From: a virus
Length of the DNA stretch: 39,749 bases
Strand: one strand, 5' to 3'
Virus record (IMG/VR): IMGVR_UViG_3300021057_000022
Coordinates: 1-39,749 of that record
The translations under genes were made by a program, and so were the position numbers. The notes beneath the pieces are model-generated. The model worked only from the letters and a program-made list of their open reading frames with translations, was not told where the DNA came from and did not search any database. Shown piece by piece: positions 7,056-17,708 of the stretch (positions within the stretch are counted from its first letter, which is position 1; each line of letters begins with the position of its first letter).

Positions 7056-10000
7056 CTATGCACCAATAAGCCCATGCGCAATCAGGTCATCAAGCAATGC
7101 TTTCATGGCTTGCGTCACCGATACCAAGCTGTTATCGATGTTTTGAACCTGCGTTTGCGTAGGCGGATTACTTATCGTTTGCGACAAATGCGATCCATAA
7201 CTTAGCCGGCTTGCAGTTCCAGTCCACGCGCTCCATCCGGTGCGTCTCGTACTTACGACCTGCGTACCTGCTGCTTTGAGCACTACGCCTGTCTCGAGGT
7301 TTAGCTCGTCCGCATCAATAGTTACCGTCTTAGCGCCATTGATTCCGAATAACAGCTTCTGTAACGCATAGATAACCGTGTCGCCAGCAATGGCTCCTGT
7401 CAGAAAGTCATTCGTCGCACCAGCCGTTCCAAAGATTGACTCAATGACCGCGTTTCGATGCGCCTGGAATGAAGGTGCGCCACCACCGTTCCCGGCGTCT
7501 GCTATGATATTTGCGTCGTTGTTACTCGTGCCACCGCGACCAGCTGTCAAACCATCTTTATGAATACGGACGAACCGCGTGGCCGTGTTATCCTTATCGC
7601 GAATATCGAATACACTCGATAGTGGAAGGTCGAGCGTAATGGCGTCGCCAGAAAGGAGTGCCATCTGCCCTTCAGTAATAAGAATATGCCCTTCGGTATC
7701 GAGCGCGCCGAGACTCGTGTATTTAGTTTGCGTCCTAAAAAGATGTGTCCCTGTTCCGGCTCCGGTAATATCGATAGCCGCTCCTCCAAGCGTACTTGCA
7801 ATCTTGGCCGTAGAACCACTAATGTCTCGGCAGTAGTATAATCCGCCCAGTGACAAGCTAGGCGTCGCGGCCGGCAATGCGCCGCCTACGTTCGATATGA
7901 TAATCGGCGATCCGTCTACAGGCGTCCAGCCCGAGAACGTAAGGCGATCGGTTCCAGCGTCGGCCGTGAATGTTCCGTATGACTCGGCGCCGCGAATCCT
8001 GATCCTATGGTTAGACAGTTCTATCTTGGACTCAAGCGTATTAACTGGGTGCGATGAGAACCCTACGTACTTCTCAAGTCCTCTATTGAATGTTGACGGG
8101 CGGTACATAAAGCCGGAAACGATCTGGAACGGGTTAGAATCCATCCAATCCGTCTTAACATACTCATTACCATAAATGTTATAACCTGTTGCAAACTGCT
8201 TGCTCTTCGCCTGCCTGAGCGAGATAGCTACGCCAGGTGTACCAGACTTACCTGCATCGATAAATGTATTCTCGATGATATCGAGTCCGTCCATCGCGTA
8301 TGCGACAAGGACATTTCCATCTTCACCGCACTTATAGAATTCATTTTTGGTAATCTTGATATCGCGGTTAGTCTCATGGTCAAAGTCCGTATATCCCACG
8401 AGCGCGCCATTCGTACACGTCTCAAATGTACTCTTAGTTACCGTACCGCCTGGTATTCCAGTAAGAATAAACGGACGGTTACAATTCTTTGCGTAGATAT
8501 TCTCAGCAACGAATCCAAGCGGCTTAATAGATCGATCGATAAGCGCATCGACGCCGTCAGTCTGATACTTAGCCAGGAATGCCGATGCGTCGCCTTCCTC
8601 GATATGCAAGTCTCTGAATGTGATCTTACTCGGCCGCGTCGTAACACTATCGCGCTGCCTGAGAACAAGCGCGACGACGCCGACGTTTCCGCCGATATCA
8701 TAGAACCGTGAGTTGGCTATAATGATATTTCGAATACGGTAGAAATCATTATCGTCAGGCTCGATATCTATTGCGCCTGGCATGTTCGCCGAACTGCAGT
8801 CCTGGACCTCGCAGCCCCATACGACAAGATTAGTACAATCGATTACGCCTATCGCGCATCTGTTATTTTGCGTCGTCCCAGTCGTTCCATTAGACGTCTT
8901 TTGCGTAGCCAGTCCATTGAATACGACGCGCGTAATCCAGATGTCTTCATTGTGCCGCTCCGTAGCCGCAATATTAGACGAACCTAAATAGATAGCGTCT
9001 CCCTGCCATGCCTCGAGAAATAGCCTGTCGAATACGCCGCGCGAGCAAGCATTAATATTTAGTAGGTGCGTATGCTCATTAAACTTGTAGTTGGCAACAT
9101 CTACCTTTCCGCGGATCGTCATGTCACAAAGACCGACATCGGTAGTGTTACCAGATACGCTCGACGTACCGCCTGACCCCGGGTTTACCGAGAAAGCATA
9201 CGTTGGGTTACCGGCTGCTAGGACGCCATTGTGTTGAATGATCGTGCCCTTCCCGCGTCCACGTATAGTTACCTTAGACTTAAGAATAACGCCGTACCTG
9301 ACAGGATCTGAATCTGAAGAGCTTCCAGTCGGATTAACGTTATATGTACCGTAATCGAGAATAATCTCGTTTCCGCCACGCGAAGAAACGTTATCGATAA
9401 ACGTCTGGAAGTTAGCAAGAGACACGGTCCCAGCGACGACGCCGTATCGTTCAGCCGGAACCGGACCCGGTTCCTTCACACGAATCCATCTACCAGGATC
9501 TGATCCTCCAAGCGCGTCCGGTTTAAGGATATCTTCTCCATTGTCGGCAGCAGTCGAGAACGGGTCGAAAGCCCATACGCCGCGCGAGACTCCGACGCCG
9601 CTTTTCATGGTCGCAGCCATGAGACCATACTCGAGAACGGGACCGGCTCTAAGATCGCTATACCCATCGCGGCCTATGCCGTGCGCAACGGGCTTCATGA
9701 TCCGCGTATCATCAAGACACCTTCCTATGATCTGCGAGTTTCCAGCAGCAATGCCGGCGTTGTATGTCTGCCAGGCTACGGCGCGTACGGACAGGATGTC
9801 GTCGACTTTGACGCGCTCGGCTGGATCAAGTCCACCGGAGGTGTATGCGCTTAGATTAAGCGACCTAATCTTTCCATCCTGGGCGAACTCGGCTTTGTAG
9901 TCTATATCGCCAGAGAAATCGGCAGATGTCCACGCGGTATTAATAACCTGATCCGTCGTCGAATCAATAACTGACCACGTACCGCCGCGGCCTATCCAAA

Positions 10001-13000
10001 AACTCCACTTAATAGCGCCGCAAAATACGTTAGGCTCAAAGTGTAGCCAGATGTCTATTTCATCAGGGAAAGGATCTGACGTCGTGGCAAGCGCCTTTGC
10101 CGGCCGAAATTCAAGTCTAAACGACGCGTCAGGAAAGATGCTAAAAAGATCGGTCTGCTCCCACACGCGCAGCGACCTTAAACCTTGTCCGGCGCCGCCA
10201 CTGTAGCTGGACCAGCCCCAGGCTCTAAACTCTGGAGATACCGTTCCGATCTCTAGCGGATTCCCACTATTGACCAAGATCTTTAAGAGATCGAGCGATG
10301 TAACTTCGCTAACGCCGCTATTGACGATAGCTCCATTTACCTCATATTCCCACTGAATAGCGCCGGTGTTAAGGTCTGGCTGGGCAAGCAGGTATACATC
10401 ATACTTTTCATCATTCCGAAGTTCGAACTCAAGATTGAACTTGGGACTAGGCCTGGCCGTAGGAGCTTGCCTGGGATTATAGATTCGCTCTGCGTTCCGC
10501 GCATCACTCCTTAACTCATACGCTATAAATCGCTTCGTGCGCGTCCAGAAATCTTCTTCTTCATAGAGCGGAATATAGTCCGTGTCTTCATATATAATCG
10601 TGTCGCCGATCGCAATATCGGTATCTGGCGCGACCGTAAAATCAAGTCCTTTGAGCCGTACTCCCTGTTGCTTAAGACGCCTAGCCGGCCGGATCTGATG
10701 TATAGATTGATCGGATGCCGTATACTGATCCCAGTCGACTGTTTTTTTCCAGAGCCCGGTTGCCTTATCCAGGTATGCAATAACGCCCTGGCCTGGATTA
10801 AAAGCAGTGTAGTCACCTATCGCAAATTCTTCTTCGATCGGCTCAATAGATGTAGATACGCTTCCTTCGACCTTGTACTCGATATTCTCGAGCGGCTCGC
10901 CAATGCTCAACCGTTCATAAGAGAATTCACCATACGTCCAGGCATCGAATTCATCGGCTCCTGATGCATTCGGGTTCGGGCTGAACCTCGTGTGCAGGCT
11001 CAGCGTCCCTGCAACCGGCAGCGATGTCTCAAGAATTATTGGCGCAACGATCTCGCCAGCCTGGATAGATCTCGTCAGCGCAGTAGCCGTCGTCGTCCAG
11101 GTCCGATCATTTTGCAGATACCTATCCTGGCCGTCCTGGGTATTGGTAAGAATAATTTGTCCTATTTCGGCCGTAATTGAGCCGGAGATGAACGCTGCGT
11201 CATAATCGATGTCGATGATGTCAATAACGAATCGGATGCGTTCTGAGGCATTTAAGCCTTCCGTACATCGTTGATACACGGCGTCGGCCGATGCATTAAG
11301 CTGGACGCCGCGCTTACCATTGACTTCGTGAAGAGCCGGCGTGCCCGATGCTTGCTTGCTCCAGCCTACCGGCTTCGTATTCCCGTCTTCCCATTCTTCA
11401 AACCTTCCATTCTGCAGCGGCGTTCCACCGAACAAGTATCGGCTTGTCACAGACGGGATTGGTTGAAGCGATGGATCTATCGCGCCTTTAACGATCGCGG
11501 CATCAGATATCGCGACCTGCCGATCCTCGCCAAGAATCAGGATTATCTCCTCTGCCGTAAGTCCTTGTCCGTTATTCCACAGCCGCGATAGTTCAAGAGC
11601 TGATATTACGCGGTCAATCTTGAATCCGAGCGAGATACTGCCGTCCCAGAACTGCGCTGCATCAGACCTTCCGCCAAAATTAAATGAGTTAGATGCTGCC
11701 TGAATTTCATGCGCGACAGTCTGCGTCTTTACGAGTACATTGTTGACGTAAACTGTTATCTCATTATTTGAATTCTTAAATCTTACTATAATGAAATACC
11801 AGGTATTCGTCGCAGCAAAGACGCTATTCGTCGTTATGGTTGTTGACGTAGTTCCATCGGCAACAAATACTTCTAAATTAGCTGCTGCCTGTCTTATCAA
11901 GACCTCGATGCCAGCCGCGCCGGTCGTTGCTTTCGCAGCAATAGAATGATTACCGCTAAGCGTCGTCGTCGAGACCCACATTCCAATGCTCCAGTCGCGC
12001 GCATTGAATTGCAGATTGGAATTCGACGAAATAGTTAACCGCTCGCTTGATGCAGAAGCGAACACGGCGGATTTGCCGCATTCGACGCGCCCCTGTGCAG
12101 CGGTAACAGTTGCATTGTCAGTTAGATGATTTGAGCCCCATGCGTCATTTCTGGTTCCGGATGCTTCGCCTAGAACGTAGTAAGCTACAAGTCCGACATG
12201 CAGCCGGCCGCCGTCGCCTGGTGTTCCGAAGGTATTAAACCGCCTGCCGGCGCCGCTGTTGTACAGCCACGTAACCTCTGCCGCCTCTATCGTCCGCTTG
12301 CCAAATGCAAGATGCTGCATACGGCCGTTCCAGAAGTCTGTGCTATTCCGCTGACCGACTCTGAATGCACCAGTATTATCGATCGAGTCGGTCGATACGG
12401 TAGGCGTTCCAGATGTATCGTTGACTCCGTTGATATAGATCTTCGTATTAGACGTGCTGTCTCGATCAACGACGACTAGAACATGATACCAGGTAGCCGC
12501 AAGCTTACTGCCATTTGATTCGACGTCTACCTTTGTCGTGCCGCCTACTACGGCAAGGAACTTAAGCCGATCAGCTGCAGTCCATGTAAGCCGATAGTAA
12601 TTGTTGCCGTCCTGGAACTTAGAAGCAATCGTTCTGAGAACGCCAGTCGAATCGACATAGATCCAGGCTTGCCACCAGAAGTCACTTGACCCGATGTTAA
12701 AATCGGCACTATCCGCGACGCTAAAATACTCACTGTTAGCTGCCGTAAACTGCGCGGCATTCCCAGGACCTGCGCCCTGCGCTACCGAGTTGACGTCAGA
12801 TAGGTTATTTGTACCATACGAGTCGACGCGCGTAGCGGCAGCAGCCTCATCTAATTCCCATATGGCTTTGGCAGAATCGAACGACGTGACGGCGCCTCCG
12901 TATGCAGCCTTCGCGTAGTTCATCGGGCCGCCTCTGAAATGCCGCTCCATGATCCTCCAGGCGCCGCTCTCTTGCATCAGCTGCGCCTGGAAGAATTGGA

Positions 13001-13628
13001 GGAGCCGGATCAGAACGTCATACTTAGTACGCGTCGTGTCTTTTTCAAGAAGATCCTTTATCTTGTGCCGTATAGCGTGTGCCGGCGCGCGAGAAAGATC
13101 GTATCCAGTATGCTGCCATCCGAAGTAAGCATAGACGTCCAGCTCGTGTCCCAGTTCATCAAGAATATTCTGGAACATCTCGACAGGCGTTGCACCATTC
13201 GGGAACGTAGTCTCTAATGCTTCGACATCGAAGTCGACGAATTGAAGGCGCGTTACGCCGTCAAAAGCTGTGAGCGTAATTACAGGATCGTCAATTCCAA
13301 TCTCCGGCCGCTCAGATCCGAGCAGTACATTGAGCCGGTTGTATAGCGTACCTTTCGTTATATCAAGCCTAAAATCCGCCTCGCCTTTCTCAAGAAACCG
13401 GTTGAGCAGGAATCGATCCTTGTCGCGAACTCTAAGCTCGATACTTGTAGGTAAGTGCGGTTCTAAAATGTCGCCATTTGATACGCCTGCCCTACGCTTT
13501 GGCGCAGACGTCTCTACGACGTTGAGCGTAGTAGCCGTAACGTTAACGGCATCTTTTTCGTAGAGCGTATAGACAGTGGTCTGTCCACTGACCGTTTGAG
13601 ATATAGACGCGATCTGCACCCAGGCCAT
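7056..13628 (-). CDS. Giant tail-tip/tail-fibre protein with LamG-like and beta-helix domains
   Basis: A 2190-residue protein directly downstream of the tape measure. Residues 1-280 are an N-terminal virion-attachment region. Two LamG/concanavalin-like jelly-roll domains follow at about 291-461 and 517-688; both contain the W(Y/V)-beta-strand pattern and similar endings (WLYNSGAG, RLWNNGQG). Residues 700-1380 are beta-rich. A right-handed beta-helix of pectate-lyase type begins near 1394 (GTVSLANFQTFID) and extends to about 1850. A beta-rich region and a short C-terminal helix follow. It probably binds host surface glycans and may cleave them. No separate distal-tail or tail-associated lysin gene lies between tape measure and endolysin, so this protein may include those roles. 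The start follows a GGAAGGAAG sequence. Confidence 0.8.
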   Translation of the reverse strand: MAWVQIASISQTVSGQTTVYTLYEKDAVNVTATTLNVVETSAPKRRAGVSNGDILEPHLPTSIELRVRDKDRFLLNRFLEKGEADFRLDITKGTLYNRLNVLLGSERPEIGIDDPVITLTAFDGVTRLQFVDFDVEALETTFPNGATPVEMFQNILDELGHELDVYAYFGWQHTGYDLSRAPAHAIRHKIKDLLEKDTTRTKYDVLIRLLQFFQAQLMQESGAWRIMERHFRGGPMNYAKAAYGGAVTSFDSAKAIWELDEAAAATRVDSYGTNNLSDVNSVAQGAGPGNAAQFTAANSEYFSVADSADFNIGSSDFWWQAWIYVDSTGVLRTIASKFQDGNNYYRLTWTAADRLKFLAVVGGTTKVDVESNGSKLAATWYHVLVVVDRDSTSNTKIYINGVNDTSGTPTVSTDSIDNTGAFRVGQRNSTDFWNGRMQHLAFGKRTIEAAEVTWLYNSGAGRRFNTFGTPGDGGRLHVGLVAYYVLGEASGTRNDAWGSNHLTDNATVTAAQGRVECGKSAVFASASSERLTISSNSNLQFNARDWSIGMWVSTTTLSGNHSIAAKATTGAAGIEVLIRQAAANLEVFVADGTTSTTITTNSVFAATNTWYFIIVRFKNSNNEITVYVNNVLVKTQTVAHEIQAASNSFNFGGRSDAAQFWDGSISLGFKIDRVISALELSRLWNNGQGLTAEEIILILGEDRQVAISDAAIVKGAIDPSLQPIPSVTSRYLFGGTPLQNGRFEEWEDGNTKPVGWSKQASGTPALHEVNGKRGVQLNASADAVYQRCTEGLNASERIRFVIDIIDIDYDAAFISGSITAEIGQIILTNTQDGQDRYLQNDRTWTTTATALTRSIQAGEIVAPIILETSLPVAGTLSLHTRFSPNPNASGADEFDAWTYGEFSYERLSIGEPLENIEYKVEGSVSTSIEPIEEEFAIGDYTAFNPGQGVIAYLDKATGLWKKTVDWDQYTASDQSIHQIRPARRLKQQGVRLKGLDFTVAPDTDIAIGDTIIYEDTDYIPLYEEEDFWTRTKRFIAYELRSDARNAERIYNPRQAPTARPSPKFNLEFELRNDEKYDVYLLAQPDLNTGAIQWEYEVNGAIVNSGVSEVTSLDLLKILVNSGNPLEIGTVSPEFRAWGWSSYSGGAGQGLRSLRVWEQTDLFSIFPDASFRLEFRPAKALATTSDPFPDEIDIWLHFEPNVFCGAIKWSFWIGRGGTWSVIDSTTDQVINTAWTSADFSGDIDYKAEFAQDGKIRSLNLSAYTSGGLDPAERVKVDDILSVRAVAWQTYNAGIAAGNSQIIGRCLDDTRIMKPVAHGIGRDGYSDLRAGPVLEYGLMAATMKSGVGVSRGVWAFDPFSTAADNGEDILKPDALGGSDPGRWIRVKEPGPVPAERYGVVAGTVSLANFQTFIDNVSSRGGNEIILDYGTYNVNPTGSSSDSDPVRYGVILKSKVTIRGRGKGTIIQHNGVLAAGNPTYAFSVNPGSGGTSSVSGNTTDVGLCDMTIRGKVDVANYKFNEHTHLLNINACSRGVFDRLFLEAWQGDAIYLGSSNIAATERHNEDIWITRVVFNGLATQKTSNGTTGTTQNNRCAIGVIDCTNLVVWGCEVQDCSSANMPGAIDIEPDDNDFYRIRNIIIANSRFYDIGGNVGVVALVLRQRDSVTTRPSKITFRDLHIEEGDASAFLAKYQTDGVDALIDRSIKPLGFVAENIYAKNCNRPFILTGIPGGTVTKSTFETCTNGALVGYTDFDHETNRDIKITKNEFYKCGEDGNVLVAYAMDGLDIIENTFIDAGKSGTPGVAISLRQAKSKQFATGYNIYGNEYVKTDWMDSNPFQIVSGFMYRPSTFNRGLEKYVGFSSHPVNTLESKIELSNHRIRIRGAESYGTFTADAGTDRLTFSGWTPVDGSPIIISNVGGALPAATPSLSLGGLYYCRDISGSTAKIASTLGGAAIDITGAGTGTHLFRTQTKYTSLGALDTEGHILITEGQMALLSGDAITLDLPLSSVFDIRDKDNTATRFVRIHKDGLTAGRGGTSNNDANIIADAGNGGGAPSFQAHRNAVIESIFGTAGATNDFLTGAIAGDTVIYALQKLLFGINGAKTVTIDADELNLETGVVLKAAGTQVVSTRRTGWSAWTGTASRLSYGSHLSQTISNPPTQTQVQNIDNSLVSVTQAMKALLDDLIAHGLIGA

Positions 13629-13629
13629 T

Positions 13630-16600
13630 TTACTTCCTTCCTATCCGTTTTTGATCGCTCTCCCACCTCGTATGCCGCTCATCGAAGGAATCGAAGTCAA
13701 ACCTTCGCTCTACGCGCTCGAGCCTGCTCGTCTGCTCATCAATAGCTTCCTCAATGCGCTGGAGCTGCTGGACCATACGTACGTCGCTAAACACTGCCGC
13801 CGGCTGCTGTGGCTTATCCGTAATAGCCAATGATCGTTCTATGGCCCCAGAATTGGCCGTAGGCGCATTCGGAATTCCGGCCGACGTTACGGGCAGGCTA
13901 AATGCCGATGATCGATCCTGGGTCAAACCTGGGCCGTCTGCGTTGATTTTGACATCAATACGCGGAATTGCCGGCCTATCAGAACGCGCATTTATCTCCT
14001 TCGAGGTCCTGATTATCTTATTCGTGTTCTCATTAGTTATAACGTTCGAGCCTTTAGGTAGCGTAACGAGCTCGGGACCTCTTTCGCCAACGATAGCTGG
14101 ACCGCCTTCAAAGTCAGTGACGCCTTTAGCAAATTTAGGAATCGGCGTCGCAGCCACGACGGCAGCTTGCGCAGCGCCGAGGACGCCTGCCATTACCATC
14201 TTGAAGATGTTCGGCGAAGCTTCGACAATGCTTACGGCTGTCTGGATTGCGATCTGAAATAGCGCAAGCAGTTTCTCCTGCCTCGCGGCATCGGCGCGCG
14301 CCTCTTTTTCGCGCTGCCGATATTGCTCCTCTAGTTGGTTACGTTGCTCGAGCAGCTTAGTCCGCTCGCGCTCACTCAAGTTCTCTTTCTTTAACTTATC
14401 GTCAAGCGCCCTAACAGCCGATTCGCGTTCAGCTTCTATTTCGTTCATACGCGCTTGATGAACGTTCGCAAACGCCGAGCTCAAGATACCGGCCGCCTGT
14501 GATGCAAACCGGCCTATGTCCGAGAACGAAATCTTAGAGTCTTTTTTGACTCCTTCCATTTCGTCGCGGGTTTCTTTGAGTGCATCTATCAGCTTCCTTA
14601 TTTCAGCCCGGGCCGCATCCGTCGTAACGGCGTCGAATAGTTTTTCTAGTCGCTCAATCTCCTCATTGATACCGTTAATAGATCCATCGAGCATCTGGAT
14701 AGGATCTTCAAGATCAAGCAACGCATCTCCAAGATCTTCTATAGATCCTATCTGCGAAGGAGATATTGCGATAATATCGAGCTCAATCGGCGGCCTGGCG
14801 TCAGCGAGTAGTTTTGCTTTCAGCTTCTCGCGCTGTTCGTTGAGCAGTCGCTCGAGCTCTGCAAACTGCGCGGGATACTCCTTAGCATATTTTTCGCGAG
14901 CCAGCTCTATCTCGGTATCGATTCCAAGCTCGATTGCAGCAAGCGACTTAGCCAATCCTTCCTGCATTGCCGCTATCTTTGCGGCATTTATCTCGCGCTG
15001 GATATCCGCTACGCTGCTAGCCGGGTCTCCGGTTAGCGTCGGATCTGGATCTTCTTCTTCAACGACGACCGGCGCTTCTAGCGCGCGTTTGCGCTCGGCA
15101 GCTATCGCGCGGAACGCGGTAACTAGTCTTGTGGCAGCCTCGGTCGATATATCGAGCTCAGTCGTAAGCTGCTGAGCCGTCACCGCTTCGGGATCGAATA
15201 GACCGGATAGCCGCTGCGCAAGCTTTGACATCTCTAACTCGGTATCGGCTACAGCATCGCGCACTATCGCGAGCTGATCCTTGACAGTGCCGACGCCGAA
15301 GACGACTTCGTGACCTTCGCCCTTATCGATGCGCTTGTCTATAGACGCCTGGGACTTCCTGAGCCGCTGCAGTTTAGCAGCTTGATCCTCGAATTCAGAT
15401 CCGATATCTTGAAGCTTTTCCTCGAGCTGTATGCGCATAAGCGTGCGCTGCTGCTCGACCGTCTCTTTTATGGCAGTTGCCCAGACGCCGGTAACGCGCC
15501 CGAGATCATCATATCCCTGGATGAGATTAGGGAATCTTGCAGCAAGCTGATCTGTTACGTCGCGAAGTTGCCGTGACTCCTCCTCCGTTTTATCCGTCTT
15601 GGTTGCTAGCGCTTCATACTTAGCAATCAAGTTATCTAGTGCTTCCGGATTCTCGAGCGCTTCTTGTAGGCGTAGTGCCTCATCGGCGGCGCGTTCGAAT
15701 CCGCCGAATAAATCATTAAGCGAGTCGAGGAGATCGCCGATAGCCGGAAGCATTCCATTACCGATCCCGATGACTATCTGCTTCATGTGCGCTTGGAATA
15801 TCTCCCATTGCTTCGAGACGGTATCCAGCGTAACTCCGAATTCGCGCGAAAGACTTGTTCCGTCGGCAAATGCTTTATTCGAAACCTCCAGGTTCTTGTT
15901 CAGAAGCTCGGTCTGTAAAGACAGCGTCTGAATAGCAAGGAAGTTCTCGTCACCAAAGACATCTTTGATATTAATCGCTGCTAGTTCTGGCGGCAGCTTC
16001 CTTAGCGCATCCAGGTATGTCCTAAGCGCGACAAGCGCATCGTCCTGAACCATTGAACTGAATTCAGATCCAGTCACTCCTACGACCTTACCAAGCTTCT
16101 CGGCATCTGTCTGGAGCCGGATAAAGATGTTACGGAGCTGCGTGCCGGCACGCCTGGAGTCAATACCTGCATCGATGAGCACGGCAGAGAGCGCGGCTAC
16201 CTCCGAAACAGTTAATCCGATCGATGCGCCGGATGATCCGATCCTCGTAAGCGCGTCTGAGATATCGCCAGCTTTAGCCGTCGTTGTATTAGAAAGCTCA
16301 TTAAGTACTGAGCCTAAGCGCTCAGCTTCCGTAACTGGCAAATTGAATGCATTAGCGATCCTGGCCACTTGCTCAGCCGCTTCTTCGGCCGTTAGCTCCG
16401 TAACGTTCGAAAGTTTAGCGACAGTCGACGTAAATGCAAGGATATTATCTGAACCCTGGATACCAAGCTGACCGGCCGTCTCGGCAATCTGAGCGAGACC
16501 CATGTTGCTTATTCCGAGCTTGGTCGACAAATTGAGAAGCTCATCGCCTAGCGCAAATACCTCGAACCTGGAGAGCCCGGTGGTCTTAGCAACCTTTATA

Positions 16601-17055
16601 AGCGCTGATTCCCATTCGGCTGCCGTCTTAGTCGCGCTGGCGATCTGCCTGGCAATCTGAAACACGGCCATGCCGCCTGTAGCAATTCCGCCTGCGGCAA
16701 GCGCGGCGCGGCCGAACGATTTAGCTAAAGTGAGCGCGCCGGTAGATGCCAGGGCGCCTGACTTCCCGGTCTTTACTACCTCATCATTTAAGCCCTTAAC
16801 ATTTTCTTTTGCCTTAGCGGTATCGACAGAAACTTTGCTCGACTCTACAGAATCCAGACTACGATCGAGACCTTTGACGTCGCCGTCAAGCGCTTTGACA
16901 TCTTTACGAGCACCATCGGTTTTAACTTCTACCTTAGTCTCTACGGAGGCAGCTGCGCTCGTGTCCTTGACATCTTTTGCCAGGGCTTTTACGTCGCGCC
17001 GAGCTTTATCGGTCTTGACGCTTACGCGTATTACTGCTTCGCGATCGCCAGCCAT
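13630..17055 (-). CDS. Tail tape measure protein
   Basis: A 1141-residue protein. Residues 1-100 contain repeated KTD-A-R-DVKAL units. A TP901-type tape-measure core covers about 150-400, including a hydrophobic Ala/Gly segment before it. Long Glu/Arg/Lys coiled coils run from about 460 to 940, a hydrophobic stretch lies near 960-1000, and the conserved GERGPELV(T)LPKGS motif follows. It sets tail length and is probably ejected during infection. At 1.5 Å per residue the tail would be of the order of 170 nm. The ATG follows the tail-chaperone stop directly (TAAATG); there is no Shine-Dalgarno site, so translation is probably coupled. Confidence 0.95.
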   Translation of the reverse strand: MAGDREAVIRVSVKTDKARRDVKALAKDVKDTSAAASVETKVEVKTDGARKDVKALDGDVKGLDRSLDSVESSKVSVDTAKAKENVKGLNDEVVKTGKSGALASTGALTLAKSFGRAALAAGGIATGGMAVFQIARQIASATKTAAEWESALIKVAKTTGLSRFEVFALGDELLNLSTKLGISNMGLAQIAETAGQLGIQGSDNILAFTSTVAKLSNVTELTAEEAAEQVARIANAFNLPVTEAERLGSVLNELSNTTTAKAGDISDALTRIGSSGASIGLTVSEVAALSAVLIDAGIDSRRAGTQLRNIFIRLQTDAEKLGKVVGVTGSEFSSMVQDDALVALRTYLDALRKLPPELAAINIKDVFGDENFLAIQTLSLQTELLNKNLEVSNKAFADGTSLSREFGVTLDTVSKQWEIFQAHMKQIVIGIGNGMLPAIGDLLDSLNDLFGGFERAADEALRLQEALENPEALDNLIAKYEALATKTDKTEEESRQLRDVTDQLAARFPNLIQGYDDLGRVTGVWATAIKETVEQQRTLMRIQLEEKLQDIGSEFEDQAAKLQRLRKSQASIDKRIDKGEGHEVVFGVGTVKDQLAIVRDAVADTELEMSKLAQRLSGLFDPEAVTAQQLTTELDISTEAATRLVTAFRAIAAERKRALEAPVVVEEEDPDPTLTGDPASSVADIQREINAAKIAAMQEGLAKSLAAIELGIDTEIELAREKYAKEYPAQFAELERLLNEQREKLKAKLLADARPPIELDIIAISPSQIGSIEDLGDALLDLEDPIQMLDGSINGINEEIERLEKLFDAVTTDAARAEIRKLIDALKETRDEMEGVKKDSKISFSDIGRFASQAAGILSSAFANVHQARMNEIEAERESAVRALDDKLKKENLSERERTKLLEQRNQLEEQYRQREKEARADAARQEKLLALFQIAIQTAVSIVEASPNIFKMVMAGVLGAAQAAVVAATPIPKFAKGVTDFEGGPAIVGERGPELVTLPKGSNVITNENTNKIIRTSKEINARSDRPAIPRIDVKINADGPGLTQDRSSAFSLPVTSAGIPNAPTANSGAIERSLAITDKPQQPAAVFSDVRMVQQLQRIEEAIDEQTSRLERVERRFDFDSFDERHTRWESDQKRIGRK

Positions 17056-17370
17056 TTACGTATTCAAGACTTTTCTTATGTATGCGCCGGCAATGTCTCT
17101 AAGTGGACGCGAGAGCAAAAACACGTAATCCTGTGCAGACTCGGCCGCAATCATTGCGTTAGCCTCCCACTTCCACAGGCATGACAGTATTTCGCCCTTT
17201 GCCTCTCGCCTCGCTCTATCGAACTCGTATTTTGATGCAGCCGTATCATCATCAGGTCGCTTATTCAGTAGCGGGTATTCAGATAGCTTAGGCAGCGTAC
17301 CGGCTAAATCTAAAAGCCTATCAGCCTCGATTTCTTCCTGCCGGTACGCTTCGTAAAATCCTCGATAGCG
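17056..17370 (-). CDS. Tail assembly chaperone T frame (made by predicted -1 frameshift)
   Basis: This frame is open from just after TAG 17371-17373 to TAA 17056-17058 but has no ATG, GTG or TTG near its beginning. It overlaps the end of the preceding gene by 61 nt and is one base back from it. This is the lambda G/GT arrangement, in which a small share of ribosomes slip -1 and make a long chaperone. The encoded part is about 100 residues, charged and helical (FYEAYRQEEIEADRLLDLAG at its start). The candidate slip site is the four-T run 17355-17358 (GAT TTT ACG), which is weaker than a canonical heptamer. The tape-measure ATG follows immediately. Confidence 0.7.
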   Translation of the reverse strand, partial: RYRGFYEAYRQEEIEADRLLDLAGTLPKLSEYPLLNKRPDDDTAASKYEFDRARREAKGEILSCLWKWEANAMIAAESAQDYVFLLSRPLRDIAGAYIRKVLNT

Positions 17371-17708
17371 CTATTTGCGACTTCGAAATCGATATAATCC
17401 GCATTCTCATCGATGGGTGCAGATGGGAATAGCAGCTTCGACGCAGCGACGAGGAATGCGTCATATCCTAGCGTCGCTTCCTTTAGCCGCACCGTTTCCT
17501 TTTCTTCGTTCCTGCTCTCGATCCATTTCTCATCCCAGCGCATCTCCGTCACGAATGCATACCGCTCCTCCTCGGAGTAGTATGTCGACGATACCTGGAG
17601 CTCTCTAAACTCCCGGAATACCGCGGCGCTTCGATCCGCAATCGGATATAGCTTACCATCCGACTCCCCTTCCTTGACAAGAATCTTATACTGGCCAGTT
17701 ACACTCAT
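17310..17708 (-). CDS. Tail assembly chaperone (G-like)
   Basis: A 132-residue protein in the position of lambda gpG, before the tape measure and overlapping a startless second frame. There is no clear sequence family signature. A beta-rich N-terminal half contains a Trp-rich segment (RWDEKWIESRN), and a helical C-terminal half ends in a basic GRKKSRLIGF. The G product is expected to coat the tape measure with the frameshifted G-T product before tube polymerisation. The function is inferred from gene order and frame overlap. Confidence 0.65.
   Translation of the reverse strand: MSVTGQYKILVKEGESDGKLYPIADRSAAVFREFRELQVSSTYYSEEERYAFVTEMRWDEKWIESRNEEKETVRLKEATLGYDAFLVAASKLLFPSAPIDENADYIDFEVANSAIEDFTKRTGRKKSRLIGF

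Noticed and set aside
14516-15175. 219-residue rightward ORF opposite the tape measure gene
   Set aside because: Ser/Ala/Ile-rich low-complexity translation, a typical antisense shadow of a coiled-coil gene.
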